Assembly (NCBI GenBank): GCA_045642465.1
Contig: JAZUIY010000016.1
Coordinates: 124,001 to 188,000, forward strand
Reading direction: 5' to 3'
Origin: RUG420 sp045642465
GTDB taxonomy: Bacteria > Bacillota > Clostridia > Oscillospirales > Acutalibacteraceae
Length of the DNA stretch: 64,000 nucleotides
Below are positions 25,082-33,205 of the stretch, in pieces. The position numbers and the translations under genes were made by a program. The stretch's first letter is position 1. The number at the start of each line of letters is the position of its first letter. The notes beneath the pieces are model-generated. The model ran no database searches, was not told the DNA's origin, and worked only from the letters and a program-made list of their open reading frames with translations.

Positions 25082-25474
25082 TTACAGATTCTGGTTGAAT
25101 TCAATTTCTTCCCCGGTCGGAGAAACAACCTTGAAGTAACGGCAGCCGTTTTCCCAACGGGCCGGAATGTCTTCAATGCCGTTGGTGCTGATGGTGTATC
25201 CGTTTTCTACGCAGTACTTGTAATCTGCTTCAATATCATCAGAAACAATGGCAATGTGGTTTACTTTTCCCACTGCAGCTTCCGGAATATCAGCGGACTG
25301 GTAAATTTCGTAAGTGATATTTCCGTTGGTAACAAACCAAGTGTAATAGTCACCGCGGGAGCTCTTGAATTTTGCCAGCAGTTCAAAGCCCAACTTTTCC
25401 ATATAGAACGTAGCATCTGCTTCAGAATTTTTTACCTGAATTCCGATGTGGTCCAATTTTCTACCTTCAAACAT
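25082..25474 (-). CDS. VOC/glyoxalase family protein
   Basis: 130 residues with two beta-alpha-beta-beta-beta modules. KLDHIGIQVKNSEADATFYMEKLGFE begins the first metal-ligand half, VNHIAIVSDDIEADY the second, and Glu in EEIEFNQ is the last ligand. Related proteins are lactoylglutathione lyase, methylmalonyl-CoA epimerase and dioxygenases; the substrate is unknown. AGGAGG lies just upstream of the ATG. Divergent from sfsA. Confidence 0.85.
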   Translation of the reverse strand: MFEGRKLDHIGIQVKNSEADATFYMEKLGFELLAKFKSSRGDYYTWFVTNGNITYEIYQSADIPEAAVGKVNHIAIVSDDIEADYKYCVENGYTISTNGIEDIPARWENGCRYFKVVSPTGEEIEFNQNL

Positions 25475-25515
25475 AAAAAAACCTCCTAGAGTTTCCTATT
25501 ATTATTACCTTTATA

Positions 25516-25533
25516 GTATCACTTTTTTGATAC
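25516..25533. promoter_or_regulatory. Inverted repeat in the VOC/sfsA divergent promoter region
   Basis: GTATCA, six bases, TGATAC. The right half overlaps an extended -10 (TTGATACAAT) for sfsA. A regulator binding here could govern both genes; short, so possibly chance. Confidence 0.35.
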
Positions 25534-25568
25534 AATGTTATTAGACTGTTTGCAAAGTGAGTAAAAAT

Positions 25569-26237
25569 ATGAAGTACGAAACCATAGTTCGCGGCACCTT
25601 TTTGGACCGGCCCAACCGCTTTATTGCCCACGTGGAAGTGGACGGGGTGGTGGAAACCGTGCACGTGAAAAATACGGGGCGATGCAGAGAACTCCTTCTT
25701 CCGGGTGTTTCCGTCATATTAGAGGTCTCAGATAACCCCAACCGGAAAACCAAATATGATTTAGTAGCGGTCTACAAAAAAGACTTTGGCCTCATAAATA
25801 TGGATAGCCAGGCCCCAAACAAAGTGGTAGGGGAATGGCTGGCAACCCAGGGGTATACGAAGGTGAAACCGGAATATACCTACGGTAATTCCAGAGTGGA
25901 TTTCTATATGGAACAAGGGGAGGAAAAATACCTCTTGGAAGTAAAAGGATGCACCTTGGAAAAAGAGGGCATTGGTTATTTCCCGGACGCTCCTACGGAA
26001 CGGGGCGTGAAACATTTGAGGGAATTGACCAAGTCTTTGGAGGAAGGGTACCACGCTGCCTTGGCCTTTGTCATTCAAATGGAAGGGGTAGAAGAGGTTC
26101 GCCCCAATGTGGAAACCCACCCGGAATTTGGCGTGGCACTGGCGGAAGCAGAGGCTGCCGGAGTAGCGGTTTGGTTCCTTTGCTGTCAGGTGACAGAACA
26201 AACTTTGACAGTTGTCAAAGTTTTTAGGCGTGGCTAA
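25569..26237 (+). CDS. sfsA: SfsA family DNA/RNA nuclease-like protein
   Basis: 222 residues from the ATG at 25569; a GTG four codons earlier is an alternative. Sugar fermentation stimulation protein A carries an N-terminal OB fold and a PD-(D/E)XK nuclease-like fold. Seen here: RFIAHVEVDGV, VHVKNTGRCRELL, DLVAVYK, and the nuclease-type NSRVDFYMEQGEEKYLLEVKGCT segment, followed by FPDAPTERGVKHL. In E. coli it influences maltose genes; its role in Firmicutes is unclear. Confidence 0.93.
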   Translation: MKYETIVRGTFLDRPNRFIAHVEVDGVVETVHVKNTGRCRELLLPGVSVILEVSDNPNRKTKYDLVAVYKKDFGLINMDSQAPNKVVGEWLATQGYTKVKPEYTYGNSRVDFYMEQGEEKYLLEVKGCTLEKEGIGYFPDAPTERGVKHLRELTKSLEEGYHAALAFVIQMEGVEEVRPNVETHPEFGVALAEAEAAGVAVWFLCCQVTEQTLTVVKVFRRG

Positions 26238-26272
26238 TAAAATGCACAAAAGTGTTAATTCTTTGTCAAGCA

Positions 26273-26301
26273 TTGCGAGCCCCGGTTCAGATGAATATAA
26301 T
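26273..26301 (+). promoter_or_regulatory. Promoter for the 135-residue gene
   Basis: TTGCGA, 17 bp, TATAAT. Confidence 0.6.
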
Positions 26302-26341
26302 GTCGATGGTCTCCAAAAATTAAATATGGAGGAACAGTAGT

Positions 26342-26749
26342 ATGTTCACTGTTAAAACCGTAAAAACCGATTATTATGACATTGGAATGCACGATGCATT
26401 TGCAGTAGAATTAGAACTTCTTGATGAAGCCAAAAATGCATTTTATGTAATGCTGGATCAGTTCTGCAACGAAACCCATGCAACCGTTTCTAAGGAATCC
26501 ATGATTCACGCATTTAACAATCGGAAGGCTTATCATGAAGCTGTTCATCAGAGAGCGCTGGAACGCCTGAACTTCGGCAAGGACTTTGAAGCAGGTGACT
26601 TACTGAATTCTAAGTTCCAATCCGCAATTTCTGTAGCCACTTATGTACTCAGAGACTATGTCAAAGTCGCTGACAACGATTCAAAAGTAGCAAGGCTGGT
26701 AACAGGCTATACCAATTTGGTATTGAACAATCAGCCATGTATCTTATAA
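26342..26749 (+). CDS. Unknown soluble protein
   Basis: 135 residues behind ATGGAGG. Predicted mostly helical, mixed charge, with two Cys near residue 42 and the C-terminus (QPCIL). No signal, membrane helix or familiar motif. It has its own promoter and terminator, so it is a single-gene unit. I do not recognise it. Confidence 0.7.
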   Translation: MFTVKTVKTDYYDIGMHDAFAVELELLDEAKNAFYVMLDQFCNETHATVSKESMIHAFNNRKAYHEAVHQRALERLNFGKDFEAGDLLNSKFQSAISVATYVLRDYVKVADNDSKVARLVTGYTNLVLNNQPCIL

Positions 26750-26762
26750 TTCCCCCAAAAAA

Positions 26763-26791
26763 GACCACCCTTTCGGGTGGCCTTTTTCCTT
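26763..26791. terminator. Intrinsic terminator between convergent genes
   Basis: CCACCC, TTTC, GGGTGG with flanking A- and T-runs. Confidence 0.85.
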
Positions 26792-26792
26792 T

Positions 26793-28013
26793 TTAGTCTA
26801 TTTCAGCAAAGCGCTGGAACATGTCATCCATGTAATCAAAGAACTGTTCCTTGCTGATGTGGGCACCGTTCCAGGATAAGTGACACTGGGTGGCAACCGG
26901 CATGTTGTACCAGATGCCCGGCTTCAATGCTTCGCCCTTTTTGAATTCGGTCTGTGGCATGTTGAATGGCGCCATTTGTCCAATGACGTTAACGAAACCG
27001 TCGTTTGGCAGCCATTCTTCTCTGTTAGCGTGATCCGGATAAACTTGAGCCATTTCATCGGACCATGCGCCGCCGGTTAAGAAGCCGGCAAAGAACGGTA
27101 CGAAGTTCATCTTGTCCCAAATAGGAACGTGCTTGGTCTTATCCTTATTGTATTTAGAAGCCTGTCCTACATAGGCAAAGTAATAGGTGTTCGGGTTTGG
27201 AACACGCTTTTCGTTGGCTTCTTTCATGTATTCCAGGGTCATTTCCCAGCCAACGTTGTCTTCCTGACACTTGGCATAGGCAATGGCGCCGTCCCGGTAT
27301 TCACTTGGCTTTGCAATGTGGACAAACTTTGGCTTGTCTTCCGGATTGGCGGAAATGTTCCACTGGTCTAAGCGCTGGTCCCAGAAATGGGTAACAAAGC
27401 CCATGCGGCCAATGGTGCCCATAGCGTAGCAAACGCCCTTCATAATCTTTTCGTAGCCACCATTTTCCATGAGTTTGGAAGCCATGGTAGTGCCGTTGTT
27501 AACACCGGCGAGGGTGGTAACAGAATGGAGTAAGTCTCCCTGACCGCCCTTGAACAGTGGGCTTAATTCTTCTTCCGGAGTGCAGGCCCGTTCTTCTTCA
27601 GAACCGTTCATCAGCATGTCGGAGAAGGCAATAACAAAGGAGCCGCCAAGCGAATGGCCCACAATGTTAATCTTTTCGTGATTTCCTGGTTTGCCCCAGT
27701 CTTTTAATACGCCCGGATAGGTGCGGCCGTAACGGGCGTGACCGAACTTTTCAGAGTGCGCTTTGCCGTAGTCAACAGTGCCGCCCATTAAGTACGCATA
27801 CAGAAGACAGCAACGGTCCCAAGCAGAGTTCCATGGGCCGAGAGGCGGGTTGTAGATTTCGTAACCCTGTTTCTTCAAATAAGGGAGGACCTTGTGCTTC
27901 TGATTCCAAGGGAACTTAAAGCCCCAGTAATAAAGCAGATAGTCGTGAATCCAGTCACCTTCGCCAAAGCCCATAAAGCCGTGCAATAAGACAGTTGGGT
28001 ATTTATTTGCCAT
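26793..28013 (-). CDS. Triacylglycerol lipase-like alpha/beta hydrolase (large Gram-positive type)
   Basis: 406 residues. VLLHGFMGFG forms the oxyanion region at the N-terminus, and the nucleophile elbow is VGHSLGGS near residue 120. Length and the DYGKAHSEKFGHARYGRTYPG segment fit the staphylococcal/Geobacillus L1-type lipases, which hold a zinc ion. Unlike those secreted enzymes there is no signal peptide: the protein starts MANKYPTVLLHGF. It is either cytosolic or exported another way. The ATG follows AAGGAGATG. Divergent from the flavin reductase gene. Confidence 0.85.
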   Translation of the reverse strand: MANKYPTVLLHGFMGFGEGDWIHDYLLYYWGFKFPWNQKHKVLPYLKKQGYEIYNPPLGPWNSAWDRCCLLYAYLMGGTVDYGKAHSEKFGHARYGRTYPGVLKDWGKPGNHEKINIVGHSLGGSFVIAFSDMLMNGSEEERACTPEEELSPLFKGGQGDLLHSVTTLAGVNNGTTMASKLMENGGYEKIMKGVCYAMGTIGRMGFVTHFWDQRLDQWNISANPEDKPKFVHIAKPSEYRDGAIAYAKCQEDNVGWEMTLEYMKEANEKRVPNPNTYYFAYVGQASKYNKDKTKHVPIWDKMNFVPFFAGFLTGGAWSDEMAQVYPDHANREEWLPNDGFVNVIGQMAPFNMPQTEFKKGEALKPGIWYNMPVATQCHLSWNGAHISKEQFFDYMDDMFQRFAEID

Positions 28014-28137
28014 TTTTAATGCATCTCCTTTTCTAAAATTTCGCTACGTTTATTATACGATAAATGGGATATGACATTCTGACAGAAATTTTCCCATTCC
28101 ATTGTGCTATACTACTAAACAGAAAGGGGATAGATTG

Positions 28138-28611
28138 ATGGAACTCCATACCAATGTATTTGGCATTTACAATGACCAGTGGGCTTTGCTGACCGCAGGG
28201 ACCCCGGAAAAATTCAACACCATGACCATTAGCTGGGGCGGCATGGGAACCATGTGGTTTAAACCGGTGGTTACCGTTTATGTGCGCAAAAGCCGTTACA
28301 CCCACGAATTTTTAGAGGCAGGCGACACCTTTACGCTTTCCTTCTTCCCGGAAGAATATAAGAAGGATTTGGGCGTACTGGGCTCCAAGTCCGGAAGGGA
28401 TGGGGACAAACTGGCCCTGACCTCCCTGACAGCAAAGCCGGTAGCTGACACCGTTGGCTTCCGGGAGGCAGCCAGAACGCTGGTCTGCAGAAAATTGTAT
28501 GCCCAGGATATGGATGTCAGCGCCATGCCGGAATCCATTGCTGCCGACTATGCAGATGGCGATGTACATACGATGTATATTGCAGAAGTTTTGGACATCA
28601 TAGAGGGCTAA
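28138..28611 (+). CDS. Flavin reductase-like (flavoredoxin) protein
   Basis: 157 residues from the ATG at 28138 (AAAGGGGAT upstream). FNTMTISWGGMGTMWFKPVVTVYVRKSRYTHEF matches, in parts, the FMN-binding split-barrel of flavin reductase-like proteins, and FTLSFF is typical of strand 4. Probably an FMN protein that passes electrons or reduces flavin; substrate unknown. Confidence 0.85.
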   Translation: MELHTNVFGIYNDQWALLTAGTPEKFNTMTISWGGMGTMWFKPVVTVYVRKSRYTHEFLEAGDTFTLSFFPEEYKKDLGVLGSKSGRDGDKLALTSLTAKPVADTVGFREAARTLVCRKLYAQDMDVSAMPESIAADYADGDVHTMYIAEVLDIIEG

Positions 28612-28686
28612 ATCGCCTTGTTTAGGCCCAGTTTCTGTGGTAAACTATTTGGGTTAAATATTTTATAAGAAAGGGAGGAATATGCT

Positions 28687-30648
28687 GTGGATAAAGGAAA
28701 ATTTTACATTACCACCGCTATTGCTTACACATCTCGTAAGCCACACATTGGCAATTCCTATGAAATTGTCTTGACCGACGCAATTGCGAGGTACAAGCGA
28801 ATGCAGGGCTACGATGTGTTCTTCCTCACCGGTACTGACGAGCACGGCCAGAAGATTGAAGGCTATGCCCAGGCTGCAGGCGTATCTTGCAAGGAATATG
28901 TTGACAAGGTTGCCGGCGAAATTCGTGACATCTGCGATTTACTCAATTGCACTTACGATAAGTTCATCCGTACCACCGACGATTACCACGAAAAGGTAGT
29001 ACAGAAAATCTTTAAGAAACTCTATGATCAGGGAGACATTTATAAGGGTGCTTATGAAGGCCTCTACTGCACACCGTGTGAATCCTTCTGGACTGAAAGC
29101 CAGTTGGTAGACGGCAAGTGCCCTGACTGTGGCCGGGAAGTAAAACAGGCTAAGGAAGAAGCTTATTTCCTGAAACTGTCCAAATACCAGAAGCAGTTGG
29201 AAGACTACATTGAATCCAACGAAAACTTCATTTATCCGGAAGCCCGTAAGAAGGAAATGCTCAACAACTTCATTAAGCCGGGTCTTCAGGATTTGTGCGT
29301 ATCCAGAACTTCTTTTAAGTGGGGCGTTCCGGTTACCTTTGATGATGCTCACGTAATCTACGTTTGGATTGACGCCTTGAGCAACTATATTACCGCCATT
29401 GGATACGACCCGGACGGTTCCTCCGAACAGTACAAGAAGTACTGGCCTGCAGACGTTCATATTATTGGTAAGGACATTGTCCGTTTCCACACCATTTACT
29501 GGCCAATCATGCTGATGGCACTGGGTGAACCACTGCCAAAGCAGGTTTATGGTCATCCATGGCTGCTCTTCGGCGAAGACAAGATGTCCAAGTCCAAGGG
29601 TAACGTTATTTATGCAGACGACTTAACCACACTGTTTGGCGTAGACGCAACCCGTTATTACCTGTTGTCTGAAATGCCGCATGCTTCTGACGGATCCATT
29701 ACCTATGACACCATGACAGAACGTTACAATTCTGACTTGGCCAACACCATTGGTAACCTGGTAAACAGAACCATTGCCATGACCAACAAGTACTTTGACG
29801 GTGTCATTCCGGCTCCAACCAAGAAAGAAGCACTGGATGACGACCTTGCCAACGCTTGCTATGAAGCAGTGAAGAAGGTTGATGAATATATTTGCAGCTA
29901 CAAGATGTCCGACGCAGTAGACGCTGTGGTAGGCATTGCAAAGCGTGCCAACAAGTACATTGACGAAACCGCTCCTTGGGCTCTGGCAAAAGACCCAGAC
30001 CAGAAGGAACGTCTCGGCACCGTACTTTATAACCTGTTAGAAGCCATCCGCTACCTGGCCATTATGTTGAAGCCATTTATGCCGGATACTTCTAAGGCTA
30101 TTTTCCAGCAGGCCAACCTGGGCAACGACGACTACGACTCCCTGACCACCTTCGGTGGCTTGGAAGCCGGCCGCAAGGTAGGGGAAGCAACCCCATTGTT
30201 TGCCCGTATTGACAAGGCTGAAATGGAAGCCAAAATTGCAGAACGCCAGGCAGCCAATGCCGCAGCAGAACAGGCAAACAATGCCAAAGCTGCCGCCGCT
30301 GTAGATGGCAAAGTAGAAGGTATTGCCCAAATCGGCATTGACGACTTTGCCAAGGTAGAACTCCGGGTTGCTGAAATCAAAGCTTGCGAGCCAATTAAGC
30401 GCGCTAAGAAACTGCTGAAACTCACTTTGGATGACGGCGAAGGCGAACGCATTGTTGCCTCCGGCATTGCCAAGTGGTATCAGCCGGATGACCTGGTAGG
30501 CCACAAGGTAGTCATTGTTGCCAACTTGAAGCCTGCTACCCTTTGCGGCGTAGAAAGTGCCGGCATGATCATTGCCGCTGACGTAGGCGAAGATGACGTG
30601 AAAGTTCTCTTCGTAGACGACTTCCCAACCGGCGCTACTTTTAGATAA
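28687..30648 (+). CDS. metG: Methionyl-tRNA synthetase
   Basis: 653 residues, start GTG 28687 behind GGGAGG. Charges tRNA-Met. Class I marks: HIGN at residues 18-21 and KMSKSKGN near residue 300. One zinc knuckle (CTPC..CPDC) is present. A C-terminal EMAP-type tRNA-binding domain (ELRVAEIKACEPIKRAKKLL) follows an Ala-rich linker and gives dimerisation and tRNA affinity. tatD follows, a common arrangement. Confidence 0.97.
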   Translation: MDKGKFYITTAIAYTSRKPHIGNSYEIVLTDAIARYKRMQGYDVFFLTGTDEHGQKIEGYAQAAGVSCKEYVDKVAGEIRDICDLLNCTYDKFIRTTDDYHEKVVQKIFKKLYDQGDIYKGAYEGLYCTPCESFWTESQLVDGKCPDCGREVKQAKEEAYFLKLSKYQKQLEDYIESNENFIYPEARKKEMLNNFIKPGLQDLCVSRTSFKWGVPVTFDDAHVIYVWIDALSNYITAIGYDPDGSSEQYKKYWPADVHIIGKDIVRFHTIYWPIMLMALGEPLPKQVYGHPWLLFGEDKMSKSKGNVIYADDLTTLFGVDATRYYLLSEMPHASDGSITYDTMTERYNSDLANTIGNLVNRTIAMTNKYFDGVIPAPTKKEALDDDLANACYEAVKKVDEYICSYKMSDAVDAVVGIAKRANKYIDETAPWALAKDPDQKERLGTVLYNLLEAIRYLAIMLKPFMPDTSKAIFQQANLGNDDYDSLTTFGGLEAGRKVGEATPLFARIDKAEMEAKIAERQAANAAAEQANNAKAAAAVDGKVEGIAQIGIDDFAKVELRVAEIKACEPIKRAKKLLKLTLDDGEGERIVASGIAKWYQPDDLVGHKVVIVANLKPATLCGVESAGMIIAADVGEDDVKVLFVDDFPTGATFR

Positions 30649-30696
30649 CCATGTAAGCCCTGCCAAAAGCGGGGCTTATCTTTTATAGAGGTACCT

Positions 30697-31473
30697 ATGT
30701 TACAGAACATTTTTGACACCCATGCCCACTATGATGACGAGGCCTTTGACCAGGACCGGGACCGGTTGCTTTCTACCGTATTGCCGGAAGGCGGCGTCTC
30801 TTTGGTGCTGACCCAAGGCACTGACTTAGTGACTTCGGTACACTCCCTGGAACTGGCCAAAAAGTATGACTATATTTATGCCGCCATGGGGTATCATCCG
30901 GAACAGGCAGGGGACGAACGCAAGGGGGACTTAGATGTCCTTGCGGAAATCATAAGTTCAGAAGACAAAGCTGTTGCCATTGGGGAAATCGGCCTAGATT
31001 ATCACTGGGAAGAAAACCCGCCAAAGGAAACTCAGCTTGACCTGTTTGAGCGTCAATTGGCGCTGGCCAAGGACTTGGATTTGCCGGTGGTGGTCCACGA
31101 CCGGGATGCCCATCAGGACACCATGGAACTTCTGAAGAAATACCGCCCGAAGGGCGTTATGCATTGCTTTAGCGGTGCTACGGAAATGATGCAGGATGTG
31201 GTGTCCTTAGGCATGTACGTGGGCCTGGGAGGCGCAGTCACCTTCAAGAACGCAAAAAAGCCGGTTGCCGTTGCAACCGAAGTCCCACTGGACCGTTTGC
31301 TGCTGGAAACCGACTGCCCTTATATGGCACCGACACCGTACCGTGGCCAGCGAAATCAGTCTACTTTCATAGCGGAGGTGGCTACCCTCATTGCGTCTCT
31401 CAAAGGGGAGGACCCACAGCACTTGGTGGATGTTTGTAATGAAAATGGGAGAACCCTCTTTGGAATAAACTGA
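30697..31473 (+). CDS. tatD: TatD family metal-dependent hydrolase/DNase
   Basis: 258 residues. TIM-barrel amidohydrolase with the DTHAHYDDEAFD metal motif at the N-terminus, IGEIGLDYHW, PVVVHDRDAHQD, GVMHCFSGA and LLLETDCPYMAP. Family members are 3'-5' exonucleases or D-aminoacyl hydrolase-like. It sits 49 bp after metG. The Leu T-box promoter begins right after its stop codon. Confidence 0.94.
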   Translation: MLQNIFDTHAHYDDEAFDQDRDRLLSTVLPEGGVSLVLTQGTDLVTSVHSLELAKKYDYIYAAMGYHPEQAGDERKGDLDVLAEIISSEDKAVAIGEIGLDYHWEENPPKETQLDLFERQLALAKDLDLPVVVHDRDAHQDTMELLKKYRPKGVMHCFSGATEMMQDVVSLGMYVGLGGAVTFKNAKKPVAVATEVPLDRLLLETDCPYMAPTPYRGQRNQSTFIAEVATLIASLKGEDPQHLVDVCNENGRTLFGIN

Positions 31474-31480
31474 GTTTTCC

Positions 31481-31509
31481 TTGACATTACGCCAAAAAGT
31501 GGTTATCAT
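31481..31509 (+). promoter_or_regulatory. Promoter of the Leu T-box unit
   Basis: TTGACA, 17 bp, TATCAT. Its first 18 bases (TTGACATTACGCCAAAAA) nearly match the Val unit promoter at 38332, which reads TTGACTTTACGCCAAAAA. Confidence 0.85.
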
Positions 31510-31515
31510 ACTTGA

Positions 31516-31790
31516 GAAATGCGAAGATGGTATTAAGTTGCTAAGGCAAACTTTTCGAGAGAGCCGCGTTGCTGGAAGGCGGTAAAGAATCCTTAGAAGC
31601 TGTCTCGTACCGGAGCAGAATTTCTGAATTCATAGGAAATTCCGGGAGGTCCCGTTACAGACCGGGAGTTTGATGGAACTCCGCTGAGTGGCAGTTGTCA
31701 TGACTGCAATACGGGTGGTACCGTGGTTAACAATATGTTAGTCATCCCGCAGGAATTTTCAGAAATTCTTGCGGGATTTTTTATTTTTAG
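31516..31790 (+). promoter_or_regulatory. T-box riboswitch 1, specifier read as CTC (Leu)
   Basis: tRNA-sensing transcription attenuator. Seen: GCGAAGA near the base of stem I, the AGAGAGC element with apical GTTGCTGGAAGGC, the T-box GGGTGGTACCGTGG (31713-31726), and a 15-bp terminator (ATCCCGCAGGAATTT with AAATTCTTGCGGGAT, 31744-31777) plus T-run. Pairing AGAAAT/ATTTCT, TGGTA/TACCG and CTAAGG/CCTTAG leaves CTC (31604-31606) followed by one purine and then the helix, exactly as in the other two leaders. GCT (Ala, 31599-31601, preceded by GAA) is the rival reading. The bulge TGGT fits a tRNA with discriminator A. Uncharged tRNA should switch the downstream genes on. Confidence 0.9.
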
Positions 31791-31810
31791 ACTAGAAGGA
31801 GTCAACCTTT

Positions 31811-33205
31811 ATGAAACAGATTTTTGTAGCAGATTATACCTTGCGCAAAATTGCAGAAGACAAGAGCATGCAGTTGCTGTTCCGGGAAAAGACAGCCATT
31901 GTGTCTGCCATTGATAACTTTGGCGTAGACGCCATTGAACTAGCAGAGCTCCGCAATCGGAAGGAAGACACCATTATTTATAAAACCATTGCCTCTGCTG
32001 TAGAGAACAGCATGCTTTGCCTGCCGGTTGGCGCCACCGTAGAAGGGGTTGCCGCTGCCTGGGAAGCCATTCAGGATGCCAAGAAGCCATGCCTGATGGT
32101 TTGCATGCCAACGTCTACCGTAACCATGGAATATATGTATCATTTGAAGGCACCAAAGATGCTTTCTAAAACTACCGACTTAATTACCGAATGTAAGAAG
32201 TACACCGACTGCGTACAGTTCGTAGCATTGGATGCTACCCGCGCAGACGTGGACTATTTGGTAGAAGTAGGCAAGGCTGCAAAAGCAGCAGGCGCCTGCT
32301 CTATGACCATCTGCGACGACGCAGGCATTGCCTTCCCGGATGACCTTTCCGCTATGGTAAAGACCCTGAAGGAAGAGGTAGACCTGAACCTCTACGTGCA
32401 GGTTTCCAATGCCATCCACTTTGCTGCAGCCAATGCACTGGTGGTACTGAATGCCGGCGCTGACGGGATTAAAACGGTGGTTACCGGCAAGGATGCCCTT
32501 CGCACCGAAGACTTCTCCGACGTGTTGAAGATTAAGGGCAACGACTTGCAGATGACCTCCAACCTGAAGATTTCCGAACTCCACACTGACATTAAGCAGC
32601 TGGCTAAGACCATGAAGCGTCAGGAGGAATCCGAAGAAGCACAGACCGTTATGGGCGGCGACATTATCCTGGACTATGACAGCACCGTAGAAGACGTAAA
32701 GGATGCTGTTTTGAAGCTGGGTTATGACCTGTCCCCAGAAGATGTAAACGCCGTTTACGAACGGATGCACCATACCTGTGAAAAGAAGAGCTCCGTCAGT
32801 GGAAAAGAACTGGAAGCCATTATTGCTGCAGAAGCCATGCAGGTACCGGCAACATACTCCATTAAGAGTTACACCTTGTCCAGTTCCAACCTGGCTCCAT
32901 CTGTTGCCAACGTCGTACTGATGAAAGAGGATCAGGAACTCAGCGGCGTGGCCACCGGTGACGGCCCAATTGACGCTGTCATGCGTGCCATTGAAGAAGC
33001 CATTGGTTACCACTATGAACTGGACGATTTCCAGATTAGTTCCGTTACCGAGGGTAAAGAAGCATTGGGCTCCTGCTTGGTAAAACTGCTGAATCAGGGT
33101 AAGAGTTATGTGGGACAAGGTACTTCTACCGACACCGTTTCCGCATCCATCCGTTCCTATGTAAATGCATTGAATAAAATTGCCTACGACGAGGAGAACG
33201 CATAA
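31811..33205 (+). CDS. LeuA-like protein with degenerate catalytic site and intact regulatory domain
   Basis: 464 residues. Residues 1-250 have the HMGL-like TIM barrel of isopropylmalate/homocitrate synthases; residues ~340-460 are the LeuA allosteric dimer domain (SGVATGDGPIDAVMRAI, GTSTDTVSASIRSYVNALNK). The catalytic part is altered: the DTTLRDGEQ motif reads DYTLRKIAEDK, the metal HxHND motif reads Q196-V-S198-N, and the GxGERAGN loop is absent. Only Asp8 of the usual metal ligands remains, so ordinary synthase activity is unlikely. It may be a leucine sensor or scaffold for its partner ligase (inference). It is controlled by the Leu T-box; AAGGAG precedes the ATG. Confidence 0.85.
   Translation: MKQIFVADYTLRKIAEDKSMQLLFREKTAIVSAIDNFGVDAIELAELRNRKEDTIIYKTIASAVENSMLCLPVGATVEGVAAAWEAIQDAKKPCLMVCMPTSTVTMEYMYHLKAPKMLSKTTDLITECKKYTDCVQFVALDATRADVDYLVEVGKAAKAAGACSMTICDDAGIAFPDDLSAMVKTLKEEVDLNLYVQVSNAIHFAAANALVVLNAGADGIKTVVTGKDALRTEDFSDVLKIKGNDLQMTSNLKISELHTDIKQLAKTMKRQEESEEAQTVMGGDIILDYDSTVEDVKDAVLKLGYDLSPEDVNAVYERMHHTCEKKSSVSGKELEAIIAAEAMQVPATYSIKSYTLSSSNLAPSVANVVLMKEDQELSGVATGDGPIDAVMRAIEEAIGYHYELDDFQISSVTEGKEALGSCLVKLLNQGKSYVGQGTSTDTVSASIRSYVNALNKIAYDEENA

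Noticed and set aside
26263..26301. TTGTCA at 26263 as -35 with the TATAAT at 26296
   Set aside because: Spacing of 27 bp is too long; TTGCGA at 26273 with 17 bp fits better.
31811..33205. Annotation as a working 2-isopropylmalate synthase
   Set aside because: Metal ligands HxH and the GERAGN loop are missing, so I report it only as LeuA-like.
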